From positions 322,344 through 370,084 of the forward strand of contig NZ_BSPP01000011.1 of the NCBI RefSeq assembly GCF_030161095.1: a stretch of 47,741 nucleotides of DNA, in the 5' to 3' direction. This DNA comes from Cypionkella aquatica (lineage in GTDB: Bacteria > Pseudomonadota > Alphaproteobacteria > Rhodobacterales > Rhodobacteraceae). Of this stretch, positions 22,701-31,900 are shown piece by piece. The position numbers were made by a program, and so were the translations under genes. Below the pieces are notes generated by a model. It had not been told where the DNA came from. It made no database searches and saw only the letters and a list, made by a program, of their open reading frames with translations. The first letter of the stretch is position 1. Every line of letters begins with the position of its first letter.

Positions 22701-23728
22701 ATCGCGCCGCCTATGACCTGCCGCCCGGCGATCCGCGTCCGGCCTCGCTGACCCGGTCTGTGGTATTCGGCGCGCCGGATGTGGTGCTGCTCGACCTGCC
22801 GCAACTGTCCGAGGACCAGCCCGCGCACCGACCGATGGTCGCCGCCCATGCGGTTCCATGGCCGGGCGAGATGGCAGTGTTCCGCAGCCCCTCGTCGGAT
22901 GGGTTCAACTTGCTGACCACATTTGGCAGTCGCGCCCGGATCGGCACGCTGGCGTCGGACTTCTACCCGGGCCCGACCTCGCGCTTCGATCTTGGCAATG
23001 CGCTGGTCGTCGATCTGGCGTCCGGCACGCTGGAAAGCGTCACCGATCTGACCCTGTTTGGCGGCGCCAATGCGCTGGCGGTGGAAGCCACACCAGGCAT
23101 ATGGGAAATCGTGCAGGCGGGTGCCGCCGAACTGATCGCCCCCGGCCGCTATCGCCTGACCCGACTGCTGCGCGGCCAGCGCGGCACTGAAGCCGCGATG
23201 GGCAATCCCACCCCGGCCGGGGCACGAGTGGTAGTGCTGGATTCCGCCCTTGCACCGCTGCCGATCGCCGAAGCCGATCTCGGTCTGCCGTGGAACTGGC
23301 GCATCGGCCCTGCGGCGCGGTCCGTCAGCGACGCCAGCTACACCGCGCTGGCCTTCACGCCCGCCGGTCGCGGCCTCGTGCCCTTCGCCCCGGTCCATGT
23401 CGCGCAGCCGTGGCGGACAGCGCGCAGCCCGGGCGATTTGACGATCCGCTGGGCGCGGCGGTCTCGCGCGCTGGTGGCCGATGCCTGGGAACAGGTCGAG
23501 GTGCCGCTGGCCGAAGATGTCGAGGGTTATGACGTCCAGATCCTCGATGGCGCTTCGGTCAAGCGCACGCTGACCAGCACCACGACCTCCGTCCTATATA
23601 CCGCCGCCCAGCAGACTGCCGATTGGGGTGCGCCGCTCGGGCCCGGCCAGACGCTCGCAATCCGCATCTACCAGCTCTCGAACCGCCTTGGCCGCGGCGA
23701 TCCCGCTACCGTCACCCTCCAGTTCTGA
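19763..23728 (+). CDS. Tail hub / host-specificity protein with GTA TIM-barrel domain
   Basis: 1321 residues. A Gly/Ala-rich hydrophobic N-terminus (AIGGAFGGAILGFSGAAIGGFIGS) precedes VIPRLYGRMRIGGNIIWATDF, the usual start of phage tail proteins of this type. A central TIM-barrel-like domain (about residues 330-720) contains LRVTFYPFLLMDVP, FLIGTEMPGLTTIR, ADWSEYFGHHPQD and ELGCPAIDRGTNQPNVFFDPKSSE, as in GTA gp15. The C-terminal part has beta domains with GRYRLTRLLRGQRGTE and ends with a fibronectin-like module. It forms the baseplate hub and may have glycosidase-like function (family knowledge). It is the largest gene here, with no internal stops. Confidence 0.92.
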   Translation: MATLVLGAVGTAIGGAFGGAILGFSGAAIGGFIGSTVGSVVDSWIVSSLAPTQRIEGARLDTLRITSATEGAVIPRLYGRMRIGGNIIWATDFREETKTTTQGGGKGGGGGKVKTTEYLYYASFAVALCEGPITGIGRVWADGKAMDLGTVTWRWYPGNEVQTADPFIAAKMGAANTPAYRGTAYVVFEDLALATFGNRLPQLSFEVFRPLADPDTAEGLTRAVTLIPASGEFTYATDAIRKGSGGATVAENLNALPDQPDIVVALDRLQAMAPAVESVSLVVAWFGNDLRAGSCKVKPGVEVASKATTPANWSVNGVNRASAHLVSRDAEGRPVYGGTPADFAVVQAIQEMKARGLRVTFYPFLLMDVPPGNTLPNPYSANAATPGQPAFPWRGRITCSPAAGFAGSVDKTGTAATQVSALFGAATPGNFSVSGETVSFTGSPADWGLRRMVLHYAHLCAAAGGVDAFLIGTEMPGLTTIRSGASTYPAVAAYKTLAADVSAILGAGTKIGYAADWSEYFGHHPQDGSGDVYFHLDPLWSDANIDFVGIDNYLPLSDWRDGFDHADALEGWPAIYDRAYLQANIAGGEGFDWFYASAADRSAQIRTPITDGAVAKPWVFRPKDIRAWWQSQHFNRPGGVESGLATAWVPQSKPIRFTELGCPAIDRGTNQPNVFFDPKSSESFTPYFSRGWRDDAIQRAYLEASYLHWGDPAHNPTSSIYGGRMVHVPECAAWTWDARPYPFFPELTDVWTDGPNWRLGHWLTGRLGAVSLAALVRHICLRAGMPEALIDVTGLWGAVEGYAITALEAPRSSISTLARHFGFDAIETEGMIRFVMRGRASVLTLAHDDLVASREGEALELVRAQETELPQALKWQVARADEDYDAALVEARRITVDTTRIASESFPMAIPPEEAERRCRRALMEAWIGRESASFRLPPSRLALDPADVIRLVHDGREIELRLVSIADSEGRGVEAVRQDRAAYDLPPGDPRPASLTRSVVFGAPDVVLLDLPQLSEDQPAHRPMVAAHAVPWPGEMAVFRSPSSDGFNLLTTFGSRARIGTLASDFYPGPTSRFDLGNALVVDLASGTLESVTDLTLFGGANALAVEATPGIWEIVQAGAAELIAPGRYRLTRLLRGQRGTEAAMGNPTPAGARVVVLDSALAPLPIAEADLGLPWNWRIGPAARSVSDASYTALAFTPAGRGLVPFAPVHVAQPWRTARSPGDLTIRWARRSRALVADAWEQVEVPLAEDVEGYDVQILDGASVKRTLTSTTTSVLYTAAQQTADWGAPLGPGQTLAIRIYQLSNRLGRGDPATVTLQF

Positions 23729-23741
23729 AGGCCCGCGCCTC

Positions 23742-25664
23742 ATGTCCGATACCTCCACGCATCTTGGTCTGCCGTACCTGCTGGCGGCTCAAGCCCAGAA
23801 GCATGTCACCCACAACGAGGCCCTGCGCCTGCTCGACGCCATGGTGCAGCTGTCGGTCCTCGACCGCACGCGCACCACGCCGCCAGCCAGCCCCGCCGAT
23901 GGCGACCGCCACCTCGTGGCATCGGGCGCGACGGGCCTCTGGGCGGGGTGGGATCTGAACGTGGCCTTCTGGGTCGATGGCGTCTGGCTGCGCCTTGTGC
24001 CGCGCCAAGGCTGGCTGGTCTGGGTCGCGGCAGAACAGATGTTCCTGGTCTGGAACGGCAGCGCATGGGATCCGGTCGGTGTGCCGCAGGATGTTTCCGA
24101 CGCGATCTTCAGCCTCGTCAACGACGCCGATCCGACGAAGAAGGCACTGTTTTCGCTGTCGGGGATCACCACCGGCACGACCCGGACCTTCACACTGCCG
24201 AACACCTCGTCGGAACTGGCGATCCTCGCGGGCACACAGACCTTCACCGGCAACAAGACATTCTCCGGCACGCTGACCGCCTCGGGCACCGTCACGGTCT
24301 CGGCGGCTTCGGCCAGCATCGGCACGGCAACGACCACCGCCACCTACGGCATGGGCACCGGGGCGACGACCACCGGCGTCACCAAGACCGTGAACCTCGG
24401 CACCGGTGGCGCATCCGGATCGACCACCGTCGTCAACATCGGCTCGGCCACGGCAGGGGCCGGGGGCACGACCGTGGTGAATACCCCCACCGTGACTTTC
24501 GCCAATGCGGTGACGCAGGTCGGCATGCCCCAGGCCAACCTGACCGCGCAGCTTCTCGGCCTCGGCGGGGCGACAGCCGACAGCTACAACCGCGTATCGG
24601 TCAACACCCCGGCGCTCCTGTTCAACAACGCCGGTGCCGGGATCGAGGCCACCGTCAACAAGGCGGCCGCCGGAAACGACGCAGCTTTCGCCTTCAAGAC
24701 CGGGTTTTCGGCCCGGGCGCTGATCGGCCTCTTGGGCAACGACGATTTCAGCTTCAAGGTCAGTCCGGATGGCTCGGCCTTCTTCGATGCCATCAAGGTG
24801 GACCGGACCAGCGGCCAGGTGGAACTGCCGCAGCCCACCATCCTGCCGGGTCTCAGTGCCGCTCCATCTCCTCCGCCCACCGGCAAGGCGGCCGTCTACG
24901 CCCGCAACCGGGCGGGGGCACCGTGGATCGACGTGATGCGCCCCTCCGGCCGGGACTTCCCGCTCCAGCCCCATTTCGGCGTCAATCGCATCGCCAACTG
25001 GTCGCCGTCCGTCACGACTACGATCACCACCGAGGGTCTGCCGATCACCAACGTCGGCACCGTCTCGCACCCGACGCTGGCTGCGACGAACCTTGCCGCC
25101 AGCATGCGGCGCTGGCGTCTGACTTCAGCGGCGTTGGTGGATTCGGTGGCCGAGCAACGTTCAGCAGGTTGGGCCTGCTGGCGAGGCAATGCGGCGGGAC
25201 TGGGCGGCTGGACCTTCGTGACGCGGATTTCGCTCACGACACTGCAGGCGACCGGCATGGGCTTCTTCGGCCTCTATGGCTCGACCGCCGCGCTGGCCAC
25301 CACCCTAACGCTGGCCGCCGCCACCAACTGCATCGGCATCGGTTTCCAGCGCGGCTCCCACACCCGCTGGCAACTGGTCGCGAACGACGGCACCGGTGCA
25401 CCGACGCTGACCGACATGGGGGCGAGTTTCGCCATCGCGACGGGTGGGGTGCTGACCCTGTTCATCGCGGCACCGCCTAATGGCAGTTCGGTCTGGGTGC
25501 GGGTGGTCGACGAGGTGTCGGGCGCAGTGTTCGAGCAGGAAATCACCGCCGACCTGCCAGTCAACACGCAGTTCCTGTCACCCCGGCTGTTCATGAACAA
25601 CGGGGCAACGGCAGCAGCAGTCGCTTATGATTGCTCGGGGGTGTATGTGGAGACAGATTACTGA
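23742..25664 (+). CDS. DUF2793 tail fibre protein
   Basis: 640 residues from the ATG 13 bases after the hub stop; the frame extends upstream but only into the hub gene. Residues 1-~115 are DUF2793: LGLPYLLAAQAQKHVTHNEALRLLDAMVQLSV, RHLVASGATGLWAGWD and AEQMFLVWNGSAWDPV. Residues ~160-260 are a Thr/Gly/Ala-rich repeat (GTGATTTGVTKTVNLGTGG and GSTTVVNIGSATAG), typical of beta-helical fibre shafts. The C-terminal ~250 residues, rich in Trp and beta strands, form the likely receptor-binding tip. The stop is only 17 bases before the end of the convergent helicase gene. Confidence 0.88.
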   Translation: MSDTSTHLGLPYLLAAQAQKHVTHNEALRLLDAMVQLSVLDRTRTTPPASPADGDRHLVASGATGLWAGWDLNVAFWVDGVWLRLVPRQGWLVWVAAEQMFLVWNGSAWDPVGVPQDVSDAIFSLVNDADPTKKALFSLSGITTGTTRTFTLPNTSSELAILAGTQTFTGNKTFSGTLTASGTVTVSAASASIGTATTTATYGMGTGATTTGVTKTVNLGTGGASGSTTVVNIGSATAGAGGTTVVNTPTVTFANAVTQVGMPQANLTAQLLGLGGATADSYNRVSVNTPALLFNNAGAGIEATVNKAAAGNDAAFAFKTGFSARALIGLLGNDDFSFKVSPDGSAFFDAIKVDRTSGQVELPQPTILPGLSAAPSPPPTGKAAVYARNRAGAPWIDVMRPSGRDFPLQPHFGVNRIANWSPSVTTTITTEGLPITNVGTVSHPTLAATNLAASMRRWRLTSAALVDSVAEQRSAGWACWRGNAAGLGGWTFVTRISLTTLQATGMGFFGLYGSTAALATTLTLAAATNCIGIGFQRGSHTRWQLVANDGTGAPTLTDMGASFAIATGGVLTLFIAAPPNGSSVWVRVVDEVSGAVFEQEITADLPVNTQFLSPRLFMNNGATAAAVAYDCSGVYVETDY

Positions 25665-25673
25665 ACACTGAGT

Positions 25674-25685
25674 ATAGCGCGCTAT
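25674..25685. repeat. Perfect 12-bp palindrome at the prophage/defence junction
   Basis: ATAGCGCGCTAT is its own reverse complement. It lies between the convergent tail-fibre stop (25662-25664) and the helicase stop (25682-25684), overlapping the latter. It may serve as a weak two-way terminator, or be the remnant of a recombination or attachment core at the boundary between two acquired blocks. Confidence 0.4.
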
Positions 25686-28453
25686 GAAACAAGCTCGATG
25701 TACCCAATCAACTCAGCCGAATAGCTACCGTCGCCAGCAGCGGCACCTTTGTGCCTCAGCTCCCGCTGCAAAGTTGGTTCCACATGCTGAGCAAACAACT
25801 CAATCCGCCCTTCCGCCGAAAGCGCTGGGCGACACGGGTTTGATCGCAGCACAATGTCTATCTGACGTTCAGCTGCTGGTAACCTGGTGCCTTCAAGATT
25901 CACGGCGATTGCTTGGATTGTAGACCTGTGTTCACCAGCGCTATTCGACGTCTCGATCATCCAAATAGTGAGAACTGCTGGCCCATGACCGCTGTCTTCA
26001 AGGGCAACGCCTAACGACTCGGGCGAAACGCTGCGCCATCGCCCCAGCTCTTCTTGGAGCAGTGGGTGATCTAGCCCCATTAGATCGTATTTGTCGTTGC
26101 CGGTGGCAGTATCTCGATCAAGCGTGAACCTTGTTTTCAGTGTTCCCTCAGAAGTGATCAGATCGACAGTTCGATCATCGACCTTGACCACTCGCATGTT
26201 CTGATTGCTCACGGTTGACGACAGAAATGCAACCAGTCGCCCCATACCGGAAGAAACATCGGAGAATGGCTTATAGTCATCTAGACTAAAGCCATCTAGG
26301 TCTTGGAAAAGGTCAAATACGACTTCTCGGGCCTCGCGCGCATTGGATAGTGCCGCCTCAAGTTCAACCGCTGTCCGCTTAAGCTCAGGATCACCTAGTG
26401 CCTCTTGATACAAACGATCATAGTTTAGGCGCTCTGAAAGCTGCCCAAGTATCTGCGACCTGAGGTCTTCAGCGACATTTCCTTGATCATCGACTTTTCC
26501 AAGTGTACGGGCAATCTCTGTGAGCTTGTCATCAAGCAGCAGGAAAATTCTGCCTTCAATAGTGTCAGAAAGAACAAGATTATAGACTTGGGCTGTGTGG
26601 TTTTGACCGTAGCGATGAATGCGACCAATTCTTTGCTCCATGTCCATGGGATTCCATGGCAGGTCAAAATTGAAAAGTATCCGCGCAAACTGAAGATTTA
26701 TCCCTTCTCGACCAGCGGCAGTGCAAACAAGAACCCTCGGCCCATCCTTTTGCTTGAATCGACGCTCCGCTGCTACCTTTGCCCCGTGATCGCCTCCTCG
26801 TAGCACTGCTACCCCTTGACCTGGATAGACTGCTTCAATTTCCTTCGCAATCAGATCGACTGTGCCGAGATACGTGGCAAAAATCACAATCTTTTCGTTC
26901 GGGTTCTGTCGCCAGAGCACACCCAAACCGTCGACTAGTTTCTGAGCCTTGGTTTCGCGCTGGACTGGGAAGCTGCTGAGTAGATCGGCAATTCGGAGCC
27001 GCTCTTCGGGAAGATGCAGATCAATCGCGGCGGATGCCAGATCTTCGAGATGCGAGGACACGAATTCGCTGCCGTAGGGATCCGACGCCATCTCCAGCTC
27101 GTCTTCATCCAGCTTTTTGGCGAGGCGATGTTTCAGGTCTGCCATCACCCTGTCAACTTCGCTTCTCGAAATCGGATCTCTGCCCAGACCCCATTCAATA
27201 TGGATCAGCTCTCGGGCTTCATCGTAAAGACGCTCCCGCCCCTCGATGTCGAGTTCGCGATCTCGCAGCAGCGCTTCATGCAAGGTCAACATCAGCATCC
27301 GGCGTTTCAAAGTACGTCGAACGGCCGCGAAACTGGATGCAGCAATCTTCTGGAATATTGCCATTAGGAAGCCAAGGGCGCGGCCTTGATTGCCTTTGCG
27401 CTTTGCCAGGTCAAAGCCGTCCTCAAGGTATTCACGCAGTTTTTCGTAGAAGCCCCGTTCCTCCTCACTCATTAGGAATGATTCCGTGTGTACCCAGCGT
27501 CGGGCAAACAGCGGTTCGCCATCAGGTTTGCACGCATCAGCTTTTGTCCGGCGGAACATCACCGTGTTCAGACGATGCCGGTTCTCCAGCATGTCTTCGG
27601 GGCTGCTGAAGAGGGTTGGGTTCAGTAGCTGGATCAGCATCCAAAACTGGAAGTGATTTCCCTGGTGCGGCGTAGCTGAAAGCAGAAGCAGGTCGCGTGC
27701 ATGACCTTTCAGGGCTTCGCCAAGCTTGTAGTTCTCGGTCTTTCGCACCTTGCCGCCGATGCGGTGTGCGGTGACATGATGTGCTTCGTCGAAAACCACC
27801 AGGTCCCAACGTGGCGCATCCAAGAGGCGCTTGATGCGGGCTGGGCGCTTTAGAGTGTCGATGCTGGCGATCAACCGATCATGTTTCGCGAAGGCATTGG
27901 TTTTCCGGTCTGTTATATCCCCCTCGGAACCGAACACCTCGAAATCGAGATTGAACACTTCATTCAATTCCCGATGCCAGTTGTTTACCAGTCCGGCAGG
28001 CACAACCATCAGAGCGCGGTTTAGTTCACCCCGGCTAGCCAGCTCTCGAAGGATCAAGGCTGTTTCGATGGTTTTGCCGAGCCCAACCTCGTCAGCAATC
28101 AGGAACCGGCGGGGTGACGCTGTCGCGATCCGGTGGGTCAGAACAACCTGATGGGGTAGCAAGTCGATCCGCGCAGAGGTCAGCGCCGATGCGCTTTCCA
28201 TGATTGGCAGGGCATGGGCTTCATAGGACAGCCAGACACTCCGTGCTCTTTCAGCGGTCCCCTCGACTGAACCGAGGATTCGCTCGGTCCTTGACCGTTC
28301 CTTTTTGATGCTGCCGAGTGGAACTCGGCGCTCGCCGCCGGTGAAGAATGCCCGAAGGTAGCCGTCGCGTGGTGGCTCAAGCACGACGCCAGCGCCGTGG
28401 TCGGGGTGGGTAATCCGTTCACCCGGGCTGAAAGTGATCTCAGTTGACAACAT
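25682..28453 (-). CDS. SNF2-type DEAD/H helicase, anti-phage associated
   Basis: 923 residues from the ATG at 28453, which overlaps the 166-residue gene stop as TGATG. The longer upstream frame is noise. Superfamily 2 motifs are clear: I, ADEVGLGKTIETA (120-132); II, DEAHH (222-226); III, LLLSATPHQGN; and VI, QRIGRIHRYGQ near 660. A ~200-residue helical C-terminal region follows, with several acidic stretches. The N-terminus, TFSPGERITHPDHGAGVVL, resembles a CarD/UvrB-interaction-like beta domain. Probably a DNA translocase acting on unmodified phage DNA with the other operon proteins, similar in kind to BrxH or DrmD (family-level comparison). The 3' half is less GC-rich than the 5' half. Confidence 0.9.
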   Translation of the reverse strand: MLSTEITFSPGERITHPDHGAGVVLEPPRDGYLRAFFTGGERRVPLGSIKKERSRTERILGSVEGTAERARSVWLSYEAHALPIMESASALTSARIDLLPHQVVLTHRIATASPRRFLIADEVGLGKTIETALILRELASRGELNRALMVVPAGLVNNWHRELNEVFNLDFEVFGSEGDITDRKTNAFAKHDRLIASIDTLKRPARIKRLLDAPRWDLVVFDEAHHVTAHRIGGKVRKTENYKLGEALKGHARDLLLLSATPHQGNHFQFWMLIQLLNPTLFSSPEDMLENRHRLNTVMFRRTKADACKPDGEPLFARRWVHTESFLMSEEERGFYEKLREYLEDGFDLAKRKGNQGRALGFLMAIFQKIAASSFAAVRRTLKRRMLMLTLHEALLRDRELDIEGRERLYDEARELIHIEWGLGRDPISRSEVDRVMADLKHRLAKKLDEDELEMASDPYGSEFVSSHLEDLASAAIDLHLPEERLRIADLLSSFPVQRETKAQKLVDGLGVLWRQNPNEKIVIFATYLGTVDLIAKEIEAVYPGQGVAVLRGGDHGAKVAAERRFKQKDGPRVLVCTAAGREGINLQFARILFNFDLPWNPMDMEQRIGRIHRYGQNHTAQVYNLVLSDTIEGRIFLLLDDKLTEIARTLGKVDDQGNVAEDLRSQILGQLSERLNYDRLYQEALGDPELKRTAVELEAALSNAREAREVVFDLFQDLDGFSLDDYKPFSDVSSGMGRLVAFLSSTVSNQNMRVVKVDDRTVDLITSEGTLKTRFTLDRDTATGNDKYDLMGLDHPLLQEELGRWRSVSPESLGVALEDSGHGPAVLTIWMIETSNSAGEHRSTIQAIAVNLEGTRLPAAERQIDIVLRSNPCRPALSAEGRIELFAQHVEPTLQRELRHKGAAAGDGSYSAELIGYIELVS

Positions 28454-28953
28454 CAGGTGATCCGGAGGTGGAAGAGGCCGGCAGGCTTGCTCCCTTGCGT
28501 CAGGACGATTTCCTGCGGGTATTCCCGGGCTTCGCCCCAGAGCAACCGTCCGAACTCGATCTGTTCGTCTGAGTAGGGGGCTGAACAACGCCAATGAACT
28601 GCTTCGGTCGCTGGCGAGACACCGAGCCGCCGGTGGCCGGTGGGCAACCAGAACACAAGAGCGGCCTCTCCAGAATAGAAATCCTGGAATGATAACACGG
28701 TGGCTTTCAGCTCGCTGCCCAGCCAAGCCTCAGCATCGGTTGGCGTCATGAGATCAAGACAGGCATCCAGACCTGCCACGACCAGCGTGTTACTGCCGTT
28801 GCTGGGCAAGTCATCTGGCCAGCTCCTCGAAGCGCGGACCAACTCGCGCAGGCTGAACACCTCGCTTGCCTTCGCTACAGAGGAGAAGGCGTCGTTTTCC
28901 CAGATCCAGCTGACGCCGCGCCGCTGCCATACGCTGTCGAGAAGCTGCTTCAT
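28453..28953 (-). CDS. Unrecognised 166-residue protein of the defence operon
   Basis: 166 residues. I see no P-loop, helix-turn-helix or nuclease motif, and I do not recognise a family. Alpha/beta pattern: GVSWIWENDAFSSVAKA, NTLVVAGLDACLDLMTP, LKATVLSFQDFYSGEAALVFWLP and GHRRLGVSPATEAVHWRC, ending in EIVLTQGSKPAGLFHLRIT. The alternation of hydrophobic strands suggests a compact globular partner protein. It lies between methyltransferase (stop two bases upstream) and helicase (one-base overlap), so it is almost certainly a component of the system. BrxF or DUF3780 roles were considered, but no diagnostic motif was found. Confidence 0.75.
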   Translation of the reverse strand: MKQLLDSVWQRRGVSWIWENDAFSSVAKASEVFSLRELVRASRSWPDDLPSNGSNTLVVAGLDACLDLMTPTDAEAWLGSELKATVLSFQDFYSGEAALVFWLPTGHRRLGVSPATEAVHWRCSAPYSDEQIEFGRLLWGEAREYPQEIVLTQGSKPAGLFHLRIT

Positions 28954-28955
28954 GC

Positions 28956-31900
28956 TCAGTCCTCCTGGAACAGCGACAGTTGGCGCACCTGGTCTTTGTT
29001 GCTGGCGGCCCAGTTGTTGTAGATCGTCAGTGCCCGTGATGCGGCATTACGCATCGTTTGGGTCTGGCCCCGCTTGCTCAGCCATTCGAGCAGGCTTTTC
29101 AGCGCCGGGTGCGGCTTGAAGTTCTCATTCTTAAGCGTGTCCGAGGCGTTGATGCCGCTGCCGTCATAGCAGGCACCCACCATCACAAGGGCCTGATCGA
29201 GGTCGGCCGTCAGCTTGCGCCGATGCTTGCCCTGCCAATCGCGAGCAAATGCCAGCGGGTCCACCAAGTGAAAGACCTTCTTGTCCTCATTGCACCAGCG
29301 TCGTGTCTCGAATTCGTCCGGGGCTATGCCTGAGCCGCGGAGTAGCTTCTGAATCTGGTCGCGGGCCAGTTCGGTCTTGCCGTCGAAGATGCGGAGGAAC
29401 TGGCGCGAGATTGGCTCTGCGATCACTGGCGGCGGCTCGGCCGTCTTGTTCGCGTCCTCGTCGATCAGCTGGTTGATCCCGACCAGCGCGTCCTTGACCG
29501 AGATCGGACGGCCTTCATCGACATAGACCTTGCCGTAGTGGCGCGAGAAGTATTCGAGCGCCTTGCCACGGCGGATGACCTGAAGGTCAGCCGCAGGTAA
29601 ACCCGCACGGGCGTGGTTCTCCAGCATGCCCTGTAGCTGCCGGACATCAGCCAGCACCTCGCGGCGCATCCGGCCCCAGCTGACCGGCTTGGGTTCTTCG
29701 GTGCGCTTGCGACAGACGTGAATGATGTCGTACTCGATCTGCTGGGAACCGAAAGTACCGGGCTTGCTGCCTTCGCCCTTGGTTTCGTCACTGCGGATCG
29801 GATATGCGGCCTCAAGATAAAATCCGGCATCGAAGAGGCTTTCCAAGACAGAAACCCAAGGCTCATCCTCAGAGTGGTGGAATGTAAATGCCAGAAGGCC
29901 GCCATCCTTTAGTATCCGATGAGACTCCACCCAACTTTGCGTGAGCAAACGCTTGTAAAAGCCTTCGGGGTCATCCTTCTCGCGAACGGGGTTCGTTACA
30001 GCTTCCATTGCTTTCGGAGTTAGTTCCGCAGAAAAAACTTCAGGATACTTGCCTTTCAAAACAAGCCGAAGCCAAACATAAAAGTAGTCAGCAAGTTCAG
30101 AGTATTGGATGTTGTTTCCGAACGGCGGATCGGTGATCACCAAATCTATTGAGCCGGTCTCAATTCCGTCCAACGCAGTCGCAGAGCCCTGAAAAAGCCT
30201 TGCTGCTGCAGGTTGGTCCTTTGGGAACACCTTCTCGCTTTTACCTTGAATCTCCTGAGAAAGCGAAGGCCACTCTCTTTCAAGATTGGACGCGGCAACT
30301 AGCTCCCAAGGGTTATCCTTCCATTCCAAAGCTTCGGGAATTACCTTTATTGTGCTTTTCCATGGGCCGTATCCCGCAGCTGCAAAAACACCAACTTCGA
30401 CCACATTTGCCTTCGGGTGATAGTTATTGTTGGACATTGAGGGGGCGTAGTGGTCTTTTGTAATGTGCCAAAATGAAAACATTGACTGGTTTCGTAGGTA
30501 CTGTTGGAATCCACCGAGAACACTCTCGCGTGCTGACTGGCTATACTTTGTTCCACCACATTCAGAGATCGCCTTGAGCAAGAGCGAGTGCACCAGAAGC
30601 TGGCGGGGATTAAACATATCTTGGAATTCTGGATACCCGTGCTCCGGAATTCTCTGATAAGTCGTCTTGAAGCCCTCAGGCAAGCGTGCTTTTGGCCAGA
30701 ACCCTGCTAGATCAGTATTCCGGCGACGCTCCCATTCATATAGCGCGGCATTGTATTGCTTGACGTATATCCCTGTCGCAGGCATGTAAAAGCGCCCGCC
30801 ATAGGGGGCTGCTTTCGATGACGGATCCTCAGTGTAACCCTGCAAGCCATAGTTCGCCATCGGCCCAGCTTTGCCAAAGAGCGTCATAGTCTGGAGAACG
30901 TCTTGCTCAGTTCCACAAGCGGCACAAGTAAAGTGCGATTTTTTTGGAACTGTCCCTGCGTCCTTTCCCGTTGAGAACGACACACCTGTCGTTGGGCATG
31001 TGACCGACTCCGGAAGTTGGCCGCGAACTTCGAGCAGATGAAGATTCTTTGCTCGTTCGTTATTCCACGGAATAGTCGAAGCTGCGTCGTCCTGTGCCGC
31101 GCCGCCAAATATTGTCCCGTCTAGGCCTTTTCGAGCGGTTCCTGCTAGCCAGTCAGGATGGACGAGCAATGTCAGCTCAACCTTCTTGTTCTTCCCTTTG
31201 CCCAAGCGAAGCTGCCCTCGACCGCTCTCTATGTGTAGCCCTGTCGTTGGATGAACGTGCGCGGCGGATTTCATTTCGCAGCCGGGGCAAGTTACTTGTC
31301 CGCTGGCCGACAGATTTGCATACGGCAGCTCCTCTGGCGCAACATAAAGGGGAACATCCGGCGCCATACGTGCCTCAGCCTCCTCGATGTCGAATGAGGT
31401 GTCGCAGGACGGGCATTTGTGTGCCCAGCTCTTCACAGAAATAGTCTTTATGGCCATGACAGGACTAGTCATTATCGGCGTACGATGGCCGCAGCCTGTC
31501 ACCTGGCATGGCCCATGCTTGGCCCAGAAGGTGTAGATGATCTCGGGCCCTTCGTAGCCGTAGTCCTTCCGCTCTTCTGGCTTCAGGGCCAGCGGATCGA
31601 AATCCACGCCCATCACCTTGCCGGAGGGTTTATGCGTCCAGGTGCCTTTCTCGCCGTTCGGGCCGTCGCAATAATAGAACGGCATAATCTGCGGCTTCAC
31701 CTCGGCCTCGATGTCGGCCAGCAGGCGCTTCACCTCATCCAGATCGACATCCGCCAGTTCCTGTTTGACCACGAACCAGGCAACGGGGTTCAGGTCGTTG
31801 CCTGACATCTGCATGCCAAGGCGAGAGCCTTCGACCAGCGTGGTGCCGCCGCCCATGAAGATGTCAGCGACCTTCAGGTGCTTGAAGGCACCCTTCTTCT

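Larger units (their letters stand above)
158..25664. mobile_element. Siphovirus prophage, late-gene block (partial)
   Basis: Nearly all genes here are recognisable head, DNA-packaging, tail and lysis genes in the usual order for long non-contractile-tailed phages, all on the plus strand from the small terminase onward. No integrase, repressor or replication gene is seen in this stretch, so the early region must lie to the left of the window, or is missing. The right edge is given as the end of the tail fibre gene because no attachment site could be found. Lesions suggesting decay are limited to the tape measure region. The block resembles rhodobacteral prophages; this is inference from gene order. 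Confidence 0.9.

Noticed and set aside
12521-25664. Gene transfer agent cluster
   Set aside because: Tail genes resemble GTA gp12-gp15, but the presence of lambda-type portal, gpW, GpA terminase, lysis genes inside the cluster and cargo fits a prophage better.
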